From Rutpela maculata (taxonomy: Eukaryota > Arthropoda > Insecta > Coleoptera > Cerambycidae): a stretch of DNA of 64,000 bases. The DNA is taken from assembly GCA_936432065.2 (NCBI GenBank), contig OW386285.2, forward strand, positions 369,025,249-369,089,248, in the 5' to 3' direction. Of this stretch, positions 36,422 through 47,552 are shown one piece after another (the first letter of the stretch is position 1; each line of letters opens with the position of its first letter). Made by a program: the position numbers and the translations under genes. Below the pieces are notes generated by a model. It was not told the origin of the DNA. It saw only the letters and a program-made list of their open reading frames with translations, and searched no databases.

Positions 36422-37107
36422 ATTACTTCCACATCCATTGGAAGTATAGTAACGACAAAAAAATTTTTTAAAATTTTTATTGTTCAAATAGGCTTAGAAT
36501 GTCATGAAACGACGAAATTTTAAGTTTGAGTGAAAAAAAATTTCTGTCGGTCTGTGACTTTTTTTTTGTGCGCACGTTTACTTTGGAACCGTTTGAGATA
36601 TTGACTTGAAATTTGGTACACATATGTACTTTAACGAGATCTAGAACTAGATTATATTTTCATCTTGTTCCGTCGAAGGGTTGGGGAGTAAATTGGGGTA
36701 AATTTGGGGTAAATAGGTAAATAAAGCAGGTAAGAGTTCATAAAATTGGTATTTACTATATACAAGAGAAGCTAAGGTCTCAAAAAAAAATTTGGCATTA
36801 GCCACCCCCATTACCACCCCCACCCCATTATTAAAGAGGATGGAAAACAAAATTTGATTTATTGTGTGTACAAGAATCAGAAACCTCAAAATATTTTTTT
36901 ACCTTATCCACCCCCACTGCCACCCTCTATCACCACCCCCCACCCCACTACCGATGTGGGTTATCGTTTTATGGGTTTTTGAGGTAGACGAATTCAAATA
37001 TTATATTACTAAACAATTATTTCCACATACAACATTTTTTCGTTGTAAGTGACTTGGATAGAAAATCTGGATGTGGAAGTAGTGATTCCTTGGGCAGCGG
37101 TTTTTTT
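36422..37107 (+). mobile_element. DINE/HINE-like element, copy H (full length)
   Basis: Starts ATTACTTCCACATCCATTGG and ends AATCTGGATGTGGAAGTAGT followed by GATTCCTTGGGCAGCGG and a T run. With copy A it defines the full structure; the two are alike along their whole length. A single CTGTCGGTCTGTG remains of the microsatellite. Confidence 0.8.
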
Positions 37108-37184
37108 TATTGTTAAATTAGTGTACAATATCGATAATTCTATCATTTCCAATTGAAGTTAAAATTTTGTGGACATGCCTATTG

Positions 37185-38335
37185 AAAGTCGCATTTCGGA
37201 GATATGAACTTTACTTTGCTTTTTTTTAAATTAACACTCCATATATGTACCTTTTGAAACGCCATAAAAAAAGCTTTGTTTTTATAATATGGTACTTATC
37301 TTAAACAAATTTTGTCTAATTTACTATAAATTTACAATTTATCAAATTAGCCATGGAAAACAAAAGTATGTAAATTAAAATAAACAATATGTTAGTTCTA
37401 TCTAATTTCACTTTATTTTAAATAAAATGGAGAATTTCAATAATTGATACAGTGTGTTTCACTTGAAATGGTAACACCCCAATAACTTTTTTATTTTTTT
37501 TCCGATTTGAATCACATTTTACTTACAAATTAGTATCTACTTATGACCAGAAAAATATTTGCCTCCTACGGTACCAAAGCCACCTGCGGTACCAAAATAT
37601 GTGGAGAAAATCGGAAAATCATATTAGGCATTTTTTTGTCGGAAAATTTTGTTAATAAAACTTGTTCAGAATTATCCAAAATGGCCAAAATTTAATCAAA
37701 ATTAAAAAATTAAAAACTTGAAATTTTAAAAATTTTGAAAATAATTATTTAAAAAAAAACTGTAAATTGCTTTACAACTACCTGGCAGCTTGGGTTTAAT
37801 TTCAAACAAAATTGTCATAGTACAGTTTTCTAAACGAAAAAACCCATTAAAATGATATTTTCGGACTTTGACATTATTTTAATAAAAATTTATATATTTT
37901 TTATTTTGATTAAATTTTGAACTTAAGGTTTCTGAACAATTCTGAACAAGTTTCATTGACAAAATTTTCCAATAAAAATATGCTTAATATGATTTTTTGA
38001 TTTTATCCGCATATTTTGGTACCGCAGATGGCTTTGCATTTGTAGGAGGTGCATTTTTTTCTGGTCATAATTAGATCCTAATTTGTTCCATACTTAAGTA
38101 AAATTTGATTCAAATCAGAAAAAAAAATTAAAAAGTGAAACACACTGTATATTTTTCGGACTACCATGACTTAATGTAAGAAAACATAAAACTTAATATC
38201 TACTATAGTTTTTAAGAAAAATACTGTGTCATATATCATTGGAAAGATTTTTCTATGGCCTTTCAAATGGTGTAAAGATATATTTAAAAAAAAACAAGGT
38301 AAAGCTCATATCTCCGAAATTCGACTTGTTTGAAT
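37185..38335. repeat. Outer inverted repeat around a Tc1-like foldback
   Basis: TCGCATTTCGGAGATATGAA at about 37,189 and the complementary block ATATCTCCGAAATTCGA at about 38,307 form arms of roughly 45-90 bp around the element at 37,447-38,150, so one inverted-repeat element seems to have inserted inside another. Confidence 0.6.
37447..38150. mobile_element. Tc1-like foldback element, copy 2, intact
   Basis: 704 bp. Ends TACAGTGTGTTTCACTT and AAGTGAAACACACTGTA are inverted and TA-flanked. Arms of about 180 bp share GGTACCAAAATATG and TATGACCAGAAAAATATTTG with their complements; the loop is AT-rich with a second inner inverted repeat. It is the empty-site counterpart of the split copy at 20,874-23,134. 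Confidence 0.85.
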
Positions 38336-38985
38336 TGTTTTGCTGAAATGATGTTTGGAAAATACATGTGATATCCCATAACTTTTATTTTTGAACTTAT
38401 TTACGTAACTCCCAAAATAAAGAAGTTAAATGAGGTTCTAACGTTTGCACAACCACCCTGTACTGTTAACTATAATAAGGAACTTTAGTCTAGTTAATAT
38501 AAAAAACACGTTCTCAAATAAATTAAATATGTTCTGATAGAACATATTAATAATAATAATTTTTTGTTTTTGTCTTTGGTGTTTTTCAAAAAAATTGCCG
38601 CCCTTGAATTTTGCCGCTAGAGCCCCTATATGCCCCCCCCCCTAAATACGCCACTGACTGCGCTCCTAAAATACCTATATGCATGTTTGGAGCATATTTA
38701 ATGTCCGATATATAAAAAAATATTACAGCTAGATCTATCAATCCTTATATGTTTGAAATCAGGGATAAAGGATCTAAAAGAATATGTAAAAATATACAGG
38801 GTTTTCATTTAAAAAGCAACCCTCATTGTTATATATATATATATATATATATATACGTGACATATGCAAGCAATTGTTTTTTAATTGCATTTAAAAAAAT
38901 ATGCATACAACCCTACAACTCTTATACGAAACTTTTTTTTATCTCCAATAATAACATAAATAAAGGGGGGTCAAAATATAGTTAT
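38336..38985. other. Intronic spacer with a TA microsatellite
   Basis: A (TA)n run of about 26 bp at 38,829-38,856; otherwise nothing recognisable. Confidence 0.5.
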
Positions 38986-38989
38986 AATT

Positions 38990-39445
38990 CGTCCGCTGTC
39001 CTGGATTCCTAAATTTTTAAAAAAATTCGTAACCCGCATCCCCGAAAATCTCCAGATATCGATTTTCATTCGAATACGACCAGAGATAACGAAATTCATC
39101 CGCCATCTTGGATTCCTAAATTTTGACCAAAAATTCGTAACCCGCATCCCCGAAAACCCCCAGATATCGATTTTCAGTCGAATAGGACCATAGATGACGA
39201 AATTCGTCCACCATCTTGGATTCCCAAATTTTGACCAAAAATTCGTAACCCGCATCCCCGAAAACCCCCAGATATCGATTTTCAGTCGAATAGGACCATA
39301 GATGACGAAATTCGTCAGCCATCTTGGAGTCCTAAATTTTGATCAAAAATTCATAACCCGCATCCCCGAAAACTCCCAGACATCGATTTTCAGTCGAATA
39401 GGTCCATAGATGACGAAATTCGTCCGCCATCTTGGATTCCTAAAT
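38990..39445. repeat. 108-bp tandem repeat, about four units
   Basis: The anchor CCCGCATCCCCGAAAA recurs at 39,033, 39,141, 39,249 and 39,357, an exact 108-bp period. Units share CAGATATCGATTTTCA and CCATCTTGGATTCC. 108 is a multiple of three, so minus-strand frames run through several units as a 36-residue repeat (containing RVTNFW and ENRYLGVFGD-like stretches in alternative frames); I see no evidence these are translated. Confidence 0.92.
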
Positions 39446-40989
39446 ATCTTAGCAGTATGAGATTCCTCGGAAAACCTACGTCAGACTGGATTTTGAACCA
39501 TAAACTTATCTCAGAAACTACCGAGAAAACCGAGCATAGCGCGTTGACTGGGACACCCTGTACATTTGGCTTGGTAATAATTTCGAATAAATTGATTTCT
39601 GACCTAACTAAAAACCGCATTCAAATTTTCATAATAAAATTTGTAGGAGTGTTTATACAAAACGGTCCTCTCTATTTGGCACCTTTTATTTATGTATTAA
39701 CATTTTCAAGAATTTCATCTATTAAGTCATTCCAATAAGATAAAATAATTTATAAATAAATTTAAGATTACAATTACCAGAACTCCTAAATGCTTCCCTG
39801 GCAAGCATTCATTCGCGTCTGGTCTCCATGACAACAAGTTCCTCCCTAAAGTCTGAGAGCGTGTAAAGCTATGCGAATGCCGAGGCGAGTGCCATCTATT
39901 GACGGCAAAATTGGAAACTATTTATTGAATCTATGTTTGAGAATTAAGAGGTTATATTTTATCCACGTAATTAATTAAGGACTATCTAGGTCGTCACGAT
40001 TTCGTTTTTTGTAAATTCCAATTTTTCGACGTCAATTTTTTCGTTGATCACGTGTTTTTGATTAAAACAAAAAATTAAAAACGTGACGAACTAGAATATA
40101 TATTTTAATACATACGTACAAAATTTGAAGTTTCTATCTTCAAAAATAAGCCGAATAATTCGTTTCTTCATTTCACTGATCGCAGATTATACTCTTAAAG
40201 TTAGAAATGAAAATGGGCCAAATCGAAAGTCAGGACGTGCATAGAATTTGGCACTGGAAATAATTTGAAACATTTTGTAAGGATATCACCAACTTCAACT
40301 TCAAGGAAAATGTCTTGCTCTTCCCTTTTTCAATTCACTTACGGGTTGTGATACCACTTCTTCCTTTTTTGAAAAAGGAAAAAGAAGAGCTGGAAAGCTT
40401 GGAATTCCTTTCCGGATGCCACTGCCACTTTCATAGATTTGGTCTCGGTTTTGGTTAAAGATACAAAGCAGCCAAATAATGAACAATTAAGAATGCTCTC
40501 AACGTTTGTCATAACAATTTACGGTAAGTACTCCGACACAGATAATATCGAGCTGTGTCGAATGCAGTTATTCGTATACAAAAAACCGGATTGTTGAAAA
40601 CATACCTCCAACAATTAATGCTTTGTCAATTCACAAAAAAAAAAACAACAGCAAAATTTCTGAGCAAAACTACAAGTTTTTTAAAAACTTACTTCGAAAT
40701 GCACAAAATTCATGCGTAGAATGTTGCAATTAGAATATTTATTTTAAAATTTAGTTTCTAGATTTAGGTACCATAAATTAGTTATTTTATTTTCCATTAA
40801 ATGTTTTTTGTTAATTTTACCAATATTTATACATTTTTTTTTGTTAATGCGTTAATATTATGATATAAGAAATAGTGAAAGTATTGGATTTTCAATATAC
40901 TACTATTAAAAATAGGCTCTAATGCAACTACATATGTTGCTTTTTTCAGGCACGCCACTGGCGGCTTTATTTAAATAAATAACATTTTT
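39446..40989. other. Intronic DNA, no gene recognised
   Basis: 39,455-39,560 holds an inverted copy of the GGGTGTCC-type repeat tail seen near 35,620. The remainder is AT-rich, with short open frames (for example 40,301-40,486 minus) that match nothing I know. Confidence 0.4.
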
Positions 40990-41468
40990 AAAAACCGCTG
41001 CCCAAGGAATCAGTACTTCCACATCCAGATTCTCTATCCAAGTCACTCACAACGAAAAAACTTTGTATGTGGAAATAATTGTTTATGGAACTTTAATAAT
41101 ATAATATTTGAAATCCTCTACCCCAAAAACCCATAAAACGATACCCCACATCGGTAGTGGGGGTGGATGAAGTAAAAAAATATTTTGAGGTTTCTGGTTC
41201 TTGTACATACACTAAATCACATTTTTTTTTCATCTCCTTTAATAAGGGAGTGGGGGTGGTAATGGGGGTGGCTAATGCCAAAAATTTTTTTGAGACCCTA
41301 GCTTCTCTTGTATATACTAAATACCAATTTTATCGACTCTTACCTGCTTGATTTACCCATTTACCCCAAATTTACCCCAATTTACCCCCAACCCTTCGTC
41401 GGAACAACATGAAAATACAATAAAATATTTTTTGTCGTTACTATACTTCCACTGGATGTGGAAGTAAT
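40990..41468 (-). mobile_element. DINE/HINE-like element, copy I, internally deleted
   Basis: Both ends are perfect: AAAAACCGCTGCCCAAGGAA with ACTTCCACATCCAG, and ACTTCCACTGGATGTGGAAG. About 200 bp are missing in the middle: the GGAACAACATGAAAATA block jumps directly to TTTTTTGTCGTTACTATAC, removing the whole microsatellite. Confidence 0.8.
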
Positions 41469-42485
41469 TATATACCAATCGATAGAAAAGGTAATATAAT
41501 TTTTTATATCTAGTGATTAATTTATTGGATAGCTCCCGTCATCCAAAAATAGCTGAAATACTCTCCCCATATTTTTGGCTTAAAGGGCTTTACGTGAGAA
41601 AAAATAGTAAAACAAAAAAATTTGAAATAATTCTTAATCGTCTTCATAAAATTTAAAAAAGGAGGAGGTTCTCAATTCGACCCGTATGCACCCTTTTTTT
41701 AAATATTTGTTCAGTGATTACTTTGGCGTAGCTTAAGCGGGACTCCAGTGGGATAGGTCGGAGTGATCGGTTGTAAGTCTGAAACCCTCCCACTTAAAAA
41801 CGTTAAAAAAAAAAACCGTAAAACTGCGTTAAATTTGACAAAGCTTAGGTAAATTGTAGCTTAAGAAATCCGGATTAAATTGATGTGTCATAACAAAAGA
41901 ACAAAGTCGAAATATAATTAATATCTTGAAATAACTAATACAGAGTTATTTAGTGGCAATCAGTGTGGTGCATAAAGAAGTGAGTTTAAAGAAACGAATA
42001 TATAAACACGACCCAAACCCAGGAATAATATAAGAGATAAGTACATCTTAGTTTATTTGTGCCTTAATGACTACAAGTATCTGCCCCATAAAACCATTGA
42101 AATGTTTAGATCCAGACCCTTGAAAAATCGACATCTGTTGACAAATTTATGAGAGGAGTAAAAATATGACCAAATAGATTGTTTTCAATCATTATAAAAA
42201 TATTCAAATGATTTAATTTAAATTATATCCGAAATAATCAATAACGTATCGTAAAATATGGTCATATATATTTTTTTCTCTCAAATAATTCTTTTTTTCA
42301 TAATTATAAAAAATACTCAAGAATTTAATATAAATTAAACCCGCAATAATCAAATGCATTACTTTTAAAGTAGGGACAGAACGTAAATTTTCAAATGAGG
42401 TTTTTTATAATTATTAAAAGTACTCAAACGAATTTAATTTGGATTAAACCCAAAATAATCAATGAGACATTGTTGATATACGGCG
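41469..42485. other. Intronic AT-rich DNA
   Basis: No gene recognised. TTTGGCGTAGCTTAAGCG near 41,722 recurs near 44,112 and marks a dispersed repeat. Confidence 0.4.
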
Positions 42486-43760
42486 TCAAAATTGAATTCT
42501 CAGATTCTCACAGCACTTCAACGGAGGTATGCGTGGTGCAGGCTTCTTTCAGAAAAATGGTATTTTCTAAGAAAACATACACATACGCCGATGGACCAGG
42601 TGCGTACGCAGGGGGGCAACTATCCCCCAGGTCCGGCGTGGTTTAAGAAGTTTGGGATAGTGACTATTATTTCATATCTGTTTTTGCATACCAAATATTA
42701 GTTTAACTTCGTCTTTAAACATATGCCAAAAAAAGTGAGGTTTTAGGTTCCACTGTGCTGTGTTATGTGTTTATTTGGTTCCCCCCTGGTTGCCTTGCCC
42801 CTAGGCACGGCGTGGTTGAGAATTTTGGGGATAGTGACAATCATTTCATATCTGTTTTTACATACCAAATATTAGTTTAAATTCGTTTTTACGCATATGC
42901 CAAAAAGAAAAGTGAGGTTTTAAGTTCCACTGTGCTGTGTTATGTGTTTATTTGGTCCCCCCTCAGAACACATTCCTGCTTACGCGCCTGCGCAGGACAC
43001 GTCTGGACTGATGAATAATGGAGTGAGAGCCGTCAACAAAACAGAGTTGGACCAGCAGAGTGGAACACAAAATACGGAATCAAAATTGAATTCTCAGATT
43101 CTCACAGCACTTCAACGGAGGTATGCTTGGTGCAGGCTTCTTTCAGAAAAATGGTATTTTCTAAGAAAACATACACATACACCGATGATCTTCTAATCGC
43201 CGCAGGACCAGGTACGTACGCAGGGGGCAATAGGGGCAACTACCCCCAGGCGCGGCGCGTGGTTTAAGAAGTTTGGGATAGTGACAATTATTTCATATCT
43301 GTTTTTGCATACCAAATATTAGTTTAAATTCGTTTTTAAACATATGTCAAAAAAAGTGAGGTTTTAAGTTCCACTGTGCTGTGTTATGTGTTTATTTGGT
43401 TCCGCCCTGGTTGCCCTCCCCCCCCCAGGCGCGGCGCGGTTGAGAATTTTTGAGATAGTGACAATCATTTCATATCTGTTTTTATATACCAAATATTAGT
43501 TTAAATTCGTTTTTACGCATATGCCAAAAGGAAAAGTGAGGTTTTAAGTTCCACTGTGCTGTGTTATGTGTTTATTTGGTTCCCCCCTAGTTCACCCCCT
43601 TAGTGCCCCCCCCCCCCCGAACACATTCCTGCGTACGCGCCTGCGCAGGACACATCTGGACTAAAAACAAACTTCAAGAAAAGCCTAATAATGGAGTGAG
43701 AGCCGTCAACAAAAGAGAGTTGGACCCAGCGGAGTGGAACACAAAATAGACGAATACTCC
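42486..43760. repeat. 594-bp tandem duplication
   Basis: TCAAAATTGAATTCTCAGAT occurs at 42,486 and 43,080, and each copy continues through TCAACGGAGGTATGC, CCAAATATTAGTTTAA and CTGTGTTATGTGTTTATTTG. A GGAGTGAGAGCCGTCAACAA block closes both units (43,020 and 43,692). Inside each unit a 280-bp subunit is repeated again with GTTCCACTGTGCTGTGTTAT. C-rich runs are present. Confidence 0.85.
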
Positions 43761-44285
43761 CTAAGAACAATGAACAAATTGAAGTACCAGAATCAGAAAC
43801 GGGGGAATCAGAAGGTTCAGAAGAAGGAAATTTTTGAAGCAGAAAAACAAAAATTGGAGCACAAGCAGCAGCGACACAATGCGGCAACATATATCACAAG
43901 AAGACCCAGAAGAGGCAGAAGTCCAGAACCAAAAATACAAAAAATAAAGGGTGCTTAAACGCTCCCTCACGACACAATGCGGTAACGCATGTCACAAATA
44001 CCTACACCTCCCATCCCACATTCCTTTACCATGCGCCATGTGGCACTCGCTGCTGGCAACAAGCATGACCTTAGTCCAACCCAGCGTGGAAATCAATCAA
44101 TCAGTCAATCAATGATTACTCTGGCGTAGCTTAAGCGATTTCTGTCAAACCTGCTGCAAACTGTAGGCTATGGTCTGGCGGTGGTCCGACACTAAAATCA
44201 AGCTACATCTAGTGTAAGGTGAACAAAAATTGGAAAAATTGTTTATATTTCGAGTATATTCGAAGATTTGGCGGAGTCGCCGGTG
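43761..44285 (+). other. Probable retroelement 3-prime tail
   Basis: 43,734-43,958 has a charged, glutamine-rich open frame and is followed by a (ATCA)n run ending near 44,112 (ATCAATCAATCAGTCAATCA), a typical LINE tail. I cannot assign the family. Confidence 0.35.
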
Positions 44286-44289
44286 ATAT

Positions 44290-46316
44290 TGTTGTAGAAC
44301 TCTCCAAAATCGTCCTAAGTTGAAGACATAATCAAAATTCGACTTAGGCAAAAATTTCATTTAAAGACATTTTTGGGAGTCTGCAGAGGCGCAGATCAGT
44401 CCATAAGGACCGTTTTGGGTTCTATAAGGCGTTGGAAATGACCAGGCGAAAATTCGAAGAAACACCGAATTTTAACTTAGGAAAAATGTTTTTGGTTCAG
44501 AATATCAGAGTAGAAGTATATAATGACAAAGATTTATGAATAATATACTTTTTCAAAGGTACCATAAATTGGACTTTGAAAAATAATATTTTTGGAAGGG
44601 CGTCAAAATTTGGCCCAGGAATCGATTTATCGAAAGTACGCCAAAGTTTCACTTGCAGACTAAATTTTCAAAACTGCGTTGAAATTTGGCTTGAAGATCG
44701 ATTTTTCAAAAGTACGCCAAAATTTCACCCGCAGATTAACTTTTCAAAAGTACCTTGAAATTTGGCTTGAAAATCGATTTTTCAAAAGTACGCCAAAATT
44801 TCACCCGCGGATTAACTTTTCAAAAGTACCTTGAAATTTGGCTCGAAAATCGATTTTTCAAAAGTACGCCAAAATTTCACCCGCAGATTAGTTTTTCAAA
44901 AGTACCTTGAAATTTGGCTCGAAAATCGATTTTTCAAAAGTACGCTAAAATTGGTCTTAAAATGGATTTTTCAAAAGTACCACAAAGTCAGTTTAAAAAG
45001 TACCACGAAAATATACTTTAAATTATTTTTTTTATTTTTTATTCCTCAACCAAAGACATTGACCTTTGAAGTACGGTCATTGAAAGCCCAATTCTAAAGT
45101 ATGAGCATAAAATTTTAACGATGCACTGCATCCGAAAGGCAAAATAGAAGATTTTGTCAAAGCCGGCGTAGTGCCGATAAGCAAAAATTGATAAAAATCA
45201 ATGCACATGTACAAGGCCGGTTTCTCGCATAGAAAGAGTTTGGATTGACCCAGCGGCTCGCAATTTGGTCGAGCGCGTTGAGTGGTCCAGACAAAGCAAT
45301 GGTAGAAAAGCTAATAACAGGGCTTTTCAAATGACAAAGTTATAGAGGAAAACGCCTTGTGCATAATAATATAAAAATTCAATTTTGCCTAAAAGTCGCT
45401 CGAAGGTGAGACGCTGCCAAATCGATAATATTAATCGACTGTGATAAGGGTTAGTAAGTCGTGGACTGATCGAACGCCACTCAACTTATGCAGTAATAAG
45501 TCCTCTGAATGTGTTTGAGTACGTGAATCTCCACGATACAAGAACTTTAAAGCTAAGTAGTCTCTAGCGAAACTAAATTCATTTAGTAAAACTTTTTTAA
45601 GTTAATTTCAGTCAGCCTTAATTATTCATTTACCCAGAGTCTGAAATGATTCTAAAAGCTCACATTTTGATTCTGAGAAGGTACGTATGAATCTTTTCTA
45701 CCTAATCGATCGTTAGCGTGAGCGCTCTCGCTTGTATGGTCTGAAAGTCACTACCTTGATTGGGGAAGGCACGATTCTTATCTTGAGAATTTTGTATAAC
45801 CAATTCTGTTAAATAAACGGATTCTTTGAACTAATATTTCTTAATTGATCTTGAGGCCTGTTGACGGTCTATAATCCCTGGAACTTTCGTATAGAAAACC
45901 GGATGGGTCGAGTTAATTCGCATTAACGTTCGACCTTCTGGTTGCTTTACGGAGGTTTGATAGGGATTTTTTTATGCGTTTTTTGAGAAATATATTCCGT
46001 TATTAATGGACCAAAACGTGATTTTCGCGTACCAAAACTAATCCCTCCGCAGAGAAATTCTTCGGTTGGGATTTTTTTATGCAAAAATTCAGGAAATTAA
46101 GAGGTGCCTAAACCCCTAACGAGGGAATTCGGGTCCAGAGAGAGCGTAGTTTCCGATCTGTGGTAGTGCAGCCTTGGTCCATTACTCGGCTACCGAAGTG
46201 CATCTTATCTCGAACCCGCCTGGGAGGTAGAAGAACGGGGTAATACGCGACTGGCGCCCCCTGAGAAATAAATTGGTGTCGCGTCATTTTGACGCCCGGT
46301 AGTGCGTTCTTCTACA
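44290..46316 (+). repeat. 5-prime LTR, 2,027 bp
   Basis: Begins TGTTGTAGAAC and ends GTTCTTCTACA. Comparing base by base with the 3-prime copy I find four substitutions (44,474 A/C; 45,076 G/T; 45,312 T/C; 45,633 C/T) and no length change. Possible poly(A) signals AATAAA are at 45,812 and 46,267. The two 88-residue frames within are not genes but readings of the internal tandem repeat. Confidence 0.97.
44640..45019 (+). repeat. 76-bp tandem repeat inside the LTR
   Basis: The anchor GCCAAA(A/G)TTTCAC recurs at 44,640, 44,716, 44,792 and 44,868, with a decayed fifth at 44,944 (GCTAAAATTGG): exact 76-bp period. Each unit has GAAAATCGATTTTTCAAAAG, itself partly palindromic. The same array is in the 3-prime LTR from 52,549. 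Confidence 0.95.
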
Positions 46317-46334
46317 TGGCGCCCAACGTGGGGC
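46317..46334 (+). promoter_or_regulatory. Primer-binding site for tRNA-Lys(CUU)
   Basis: TGGCGCCCAACGTGGGGC starts directly after the LTR and is complementary over 18 nt to the CCA-tailed 3-prime end of animal tRNA-Lys(CUU). It would prime minus-strand DNA synthesis. Confidence 0.92.
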
Positions 46335-46366
46335 GTTGTTAGTCAGCAGGGCTTTCTGGAAAGGAT

Positions 46367-47552
46367 ATGGATGAATCAACGCCTTTCCAGTTTTACGACG
46401 AGCCGACATCTGTGATGGACAACGTCTCTAGAGGGTTAGAGAGGCCGTGCGCGGAGGATGTACTGGGTAGTTCGGGGGTAGGCCCGAGTACCACTGAAGG
46501 AGTCATACAGCCCTCCTCAGAACAAGTGTTCGCCCAAATGGCAGCAGGTCTGGCCAAAGCTCTAAGCGAAGCCACGCACGAGCATAAGTATCGGTCGAAG
46601 CATCCAAATGCGGAATTTCATGGCTTCGAACACGAAGACCCTGAAACCTTCATTCATCATATGGAGGAATTTTTCGTCCGAGTACGAATTACGCAGGATA
46701 ACGACCGTCTATATAAAATATCAGAACAGCTCAAAGACGATGCCAGGAAATGGTTCGAACAATACCGAACCCTAATTACCACGTATCCTCTATTCCTCGA
46801 GCGGTTCAGAAGCCGTTACGATTCAGGTGAAGTACTCACCGAAGCAGTAGCTAATTTATATGGCAAGAAACAAGATGCCGAGGAAAATACGTCAGTATTT
46901 ATTTCCAGGAAGGTATGCCTCTTCAAGAGAATCGATCCGTTTAAGCCGGAGGCGATGAAGGCGGCTACCATCTTCAATCAGTTGAGACCTGATATGAAAA
47001 TGCTCCTAAAGAGTGCCGTCATACTAGATACAAATACACTAGTGACGATGACCGAACAAATTCGAGACTCTGCATAATGTCAAAAAAAGCAAGGACCAAG
47101 AAGCGTCCACCTCTACCGCTTCAGCTCAAGGGAATCATCAATCGAGCAGTAACTGGAGAACGGAACCCTCCGCATTAGCGAAACCGTCCTCCAGTTCCTT
47201 TGGTGCATCTAGGACACCATTCAATGGATCTCAAAGAAGAGATAATCCGCCAGCACCAAGGGTGCATTTTGCAAATAATATTTCCTCGCTGCCCAGAGGG
47301 GATATACCGAGAAGGGGTACTGGAGACGTAAGGAACTCCCGAGTCCCGTATCGCCCTTGCAGATATTGCCCAACGGAGCAGTGGCATTTTCATGCGGAAT
47401 GCCCAAACAATCCCTATCGTAATATGAATACGGGAAACCAAGTGGGGGTCAGAGGCGATGGCCCAGGCCGAACTGTACCAGCCCCGCCTACCAGGCCCCA
47501 CCAGGCTCGAAGCGACCCTCGGGGAAGCTCCGAAGCAAGAAGTTTAAATTAA
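46367..47552 (+). pseudogene. gag: gag polyprotein with a frame break
   Basis: The structural protein of the particle. The ATG at 46,367 opens a 236-codon frame. Residues about 85-230 form the gag core typical of Ty3/gypsy (PETFIHHMEEFFVRV, DDARKWFEQYR, LFKRIDPFKPEAMKA, TIFNQLRPDMK). The frame stops with TAA at 47,075, but the +1 frame takes over at about 47,070 without a gap and runs to 47,552. It carries a serine- and arginine-rich stretch and one zinc knuckle at 47,358-47,402 (CRYCPTEQWHFHAEC, spacing CX2CX5HX4C, one residue longer than usual). The break could be a one-base indel in this copy or, less likely, recoding. The end of gag overlaps the pol frame, which lies in the -1 frame, the usual gypsy arrangement. 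Confidence 0.88.

Noticed and set aside
38749..39012. 87-codon frame with YIYIYIY
   Set aside because: Created by the (TA)n microsatellite.
43600..43958. Overlapping 70-96-codon frames on both strands
   Set aside because: Low-complexity, charged or leucine-rich readings of a repeat tail with no domain; kept only as a probable retroelement tail.
44576..45097. 60- and 88-residue frames repeated at 52,485-53,006
   Set aside because: They lie in the LTR tandem repeat and are identical in both LTRs simply because the LTRs are.
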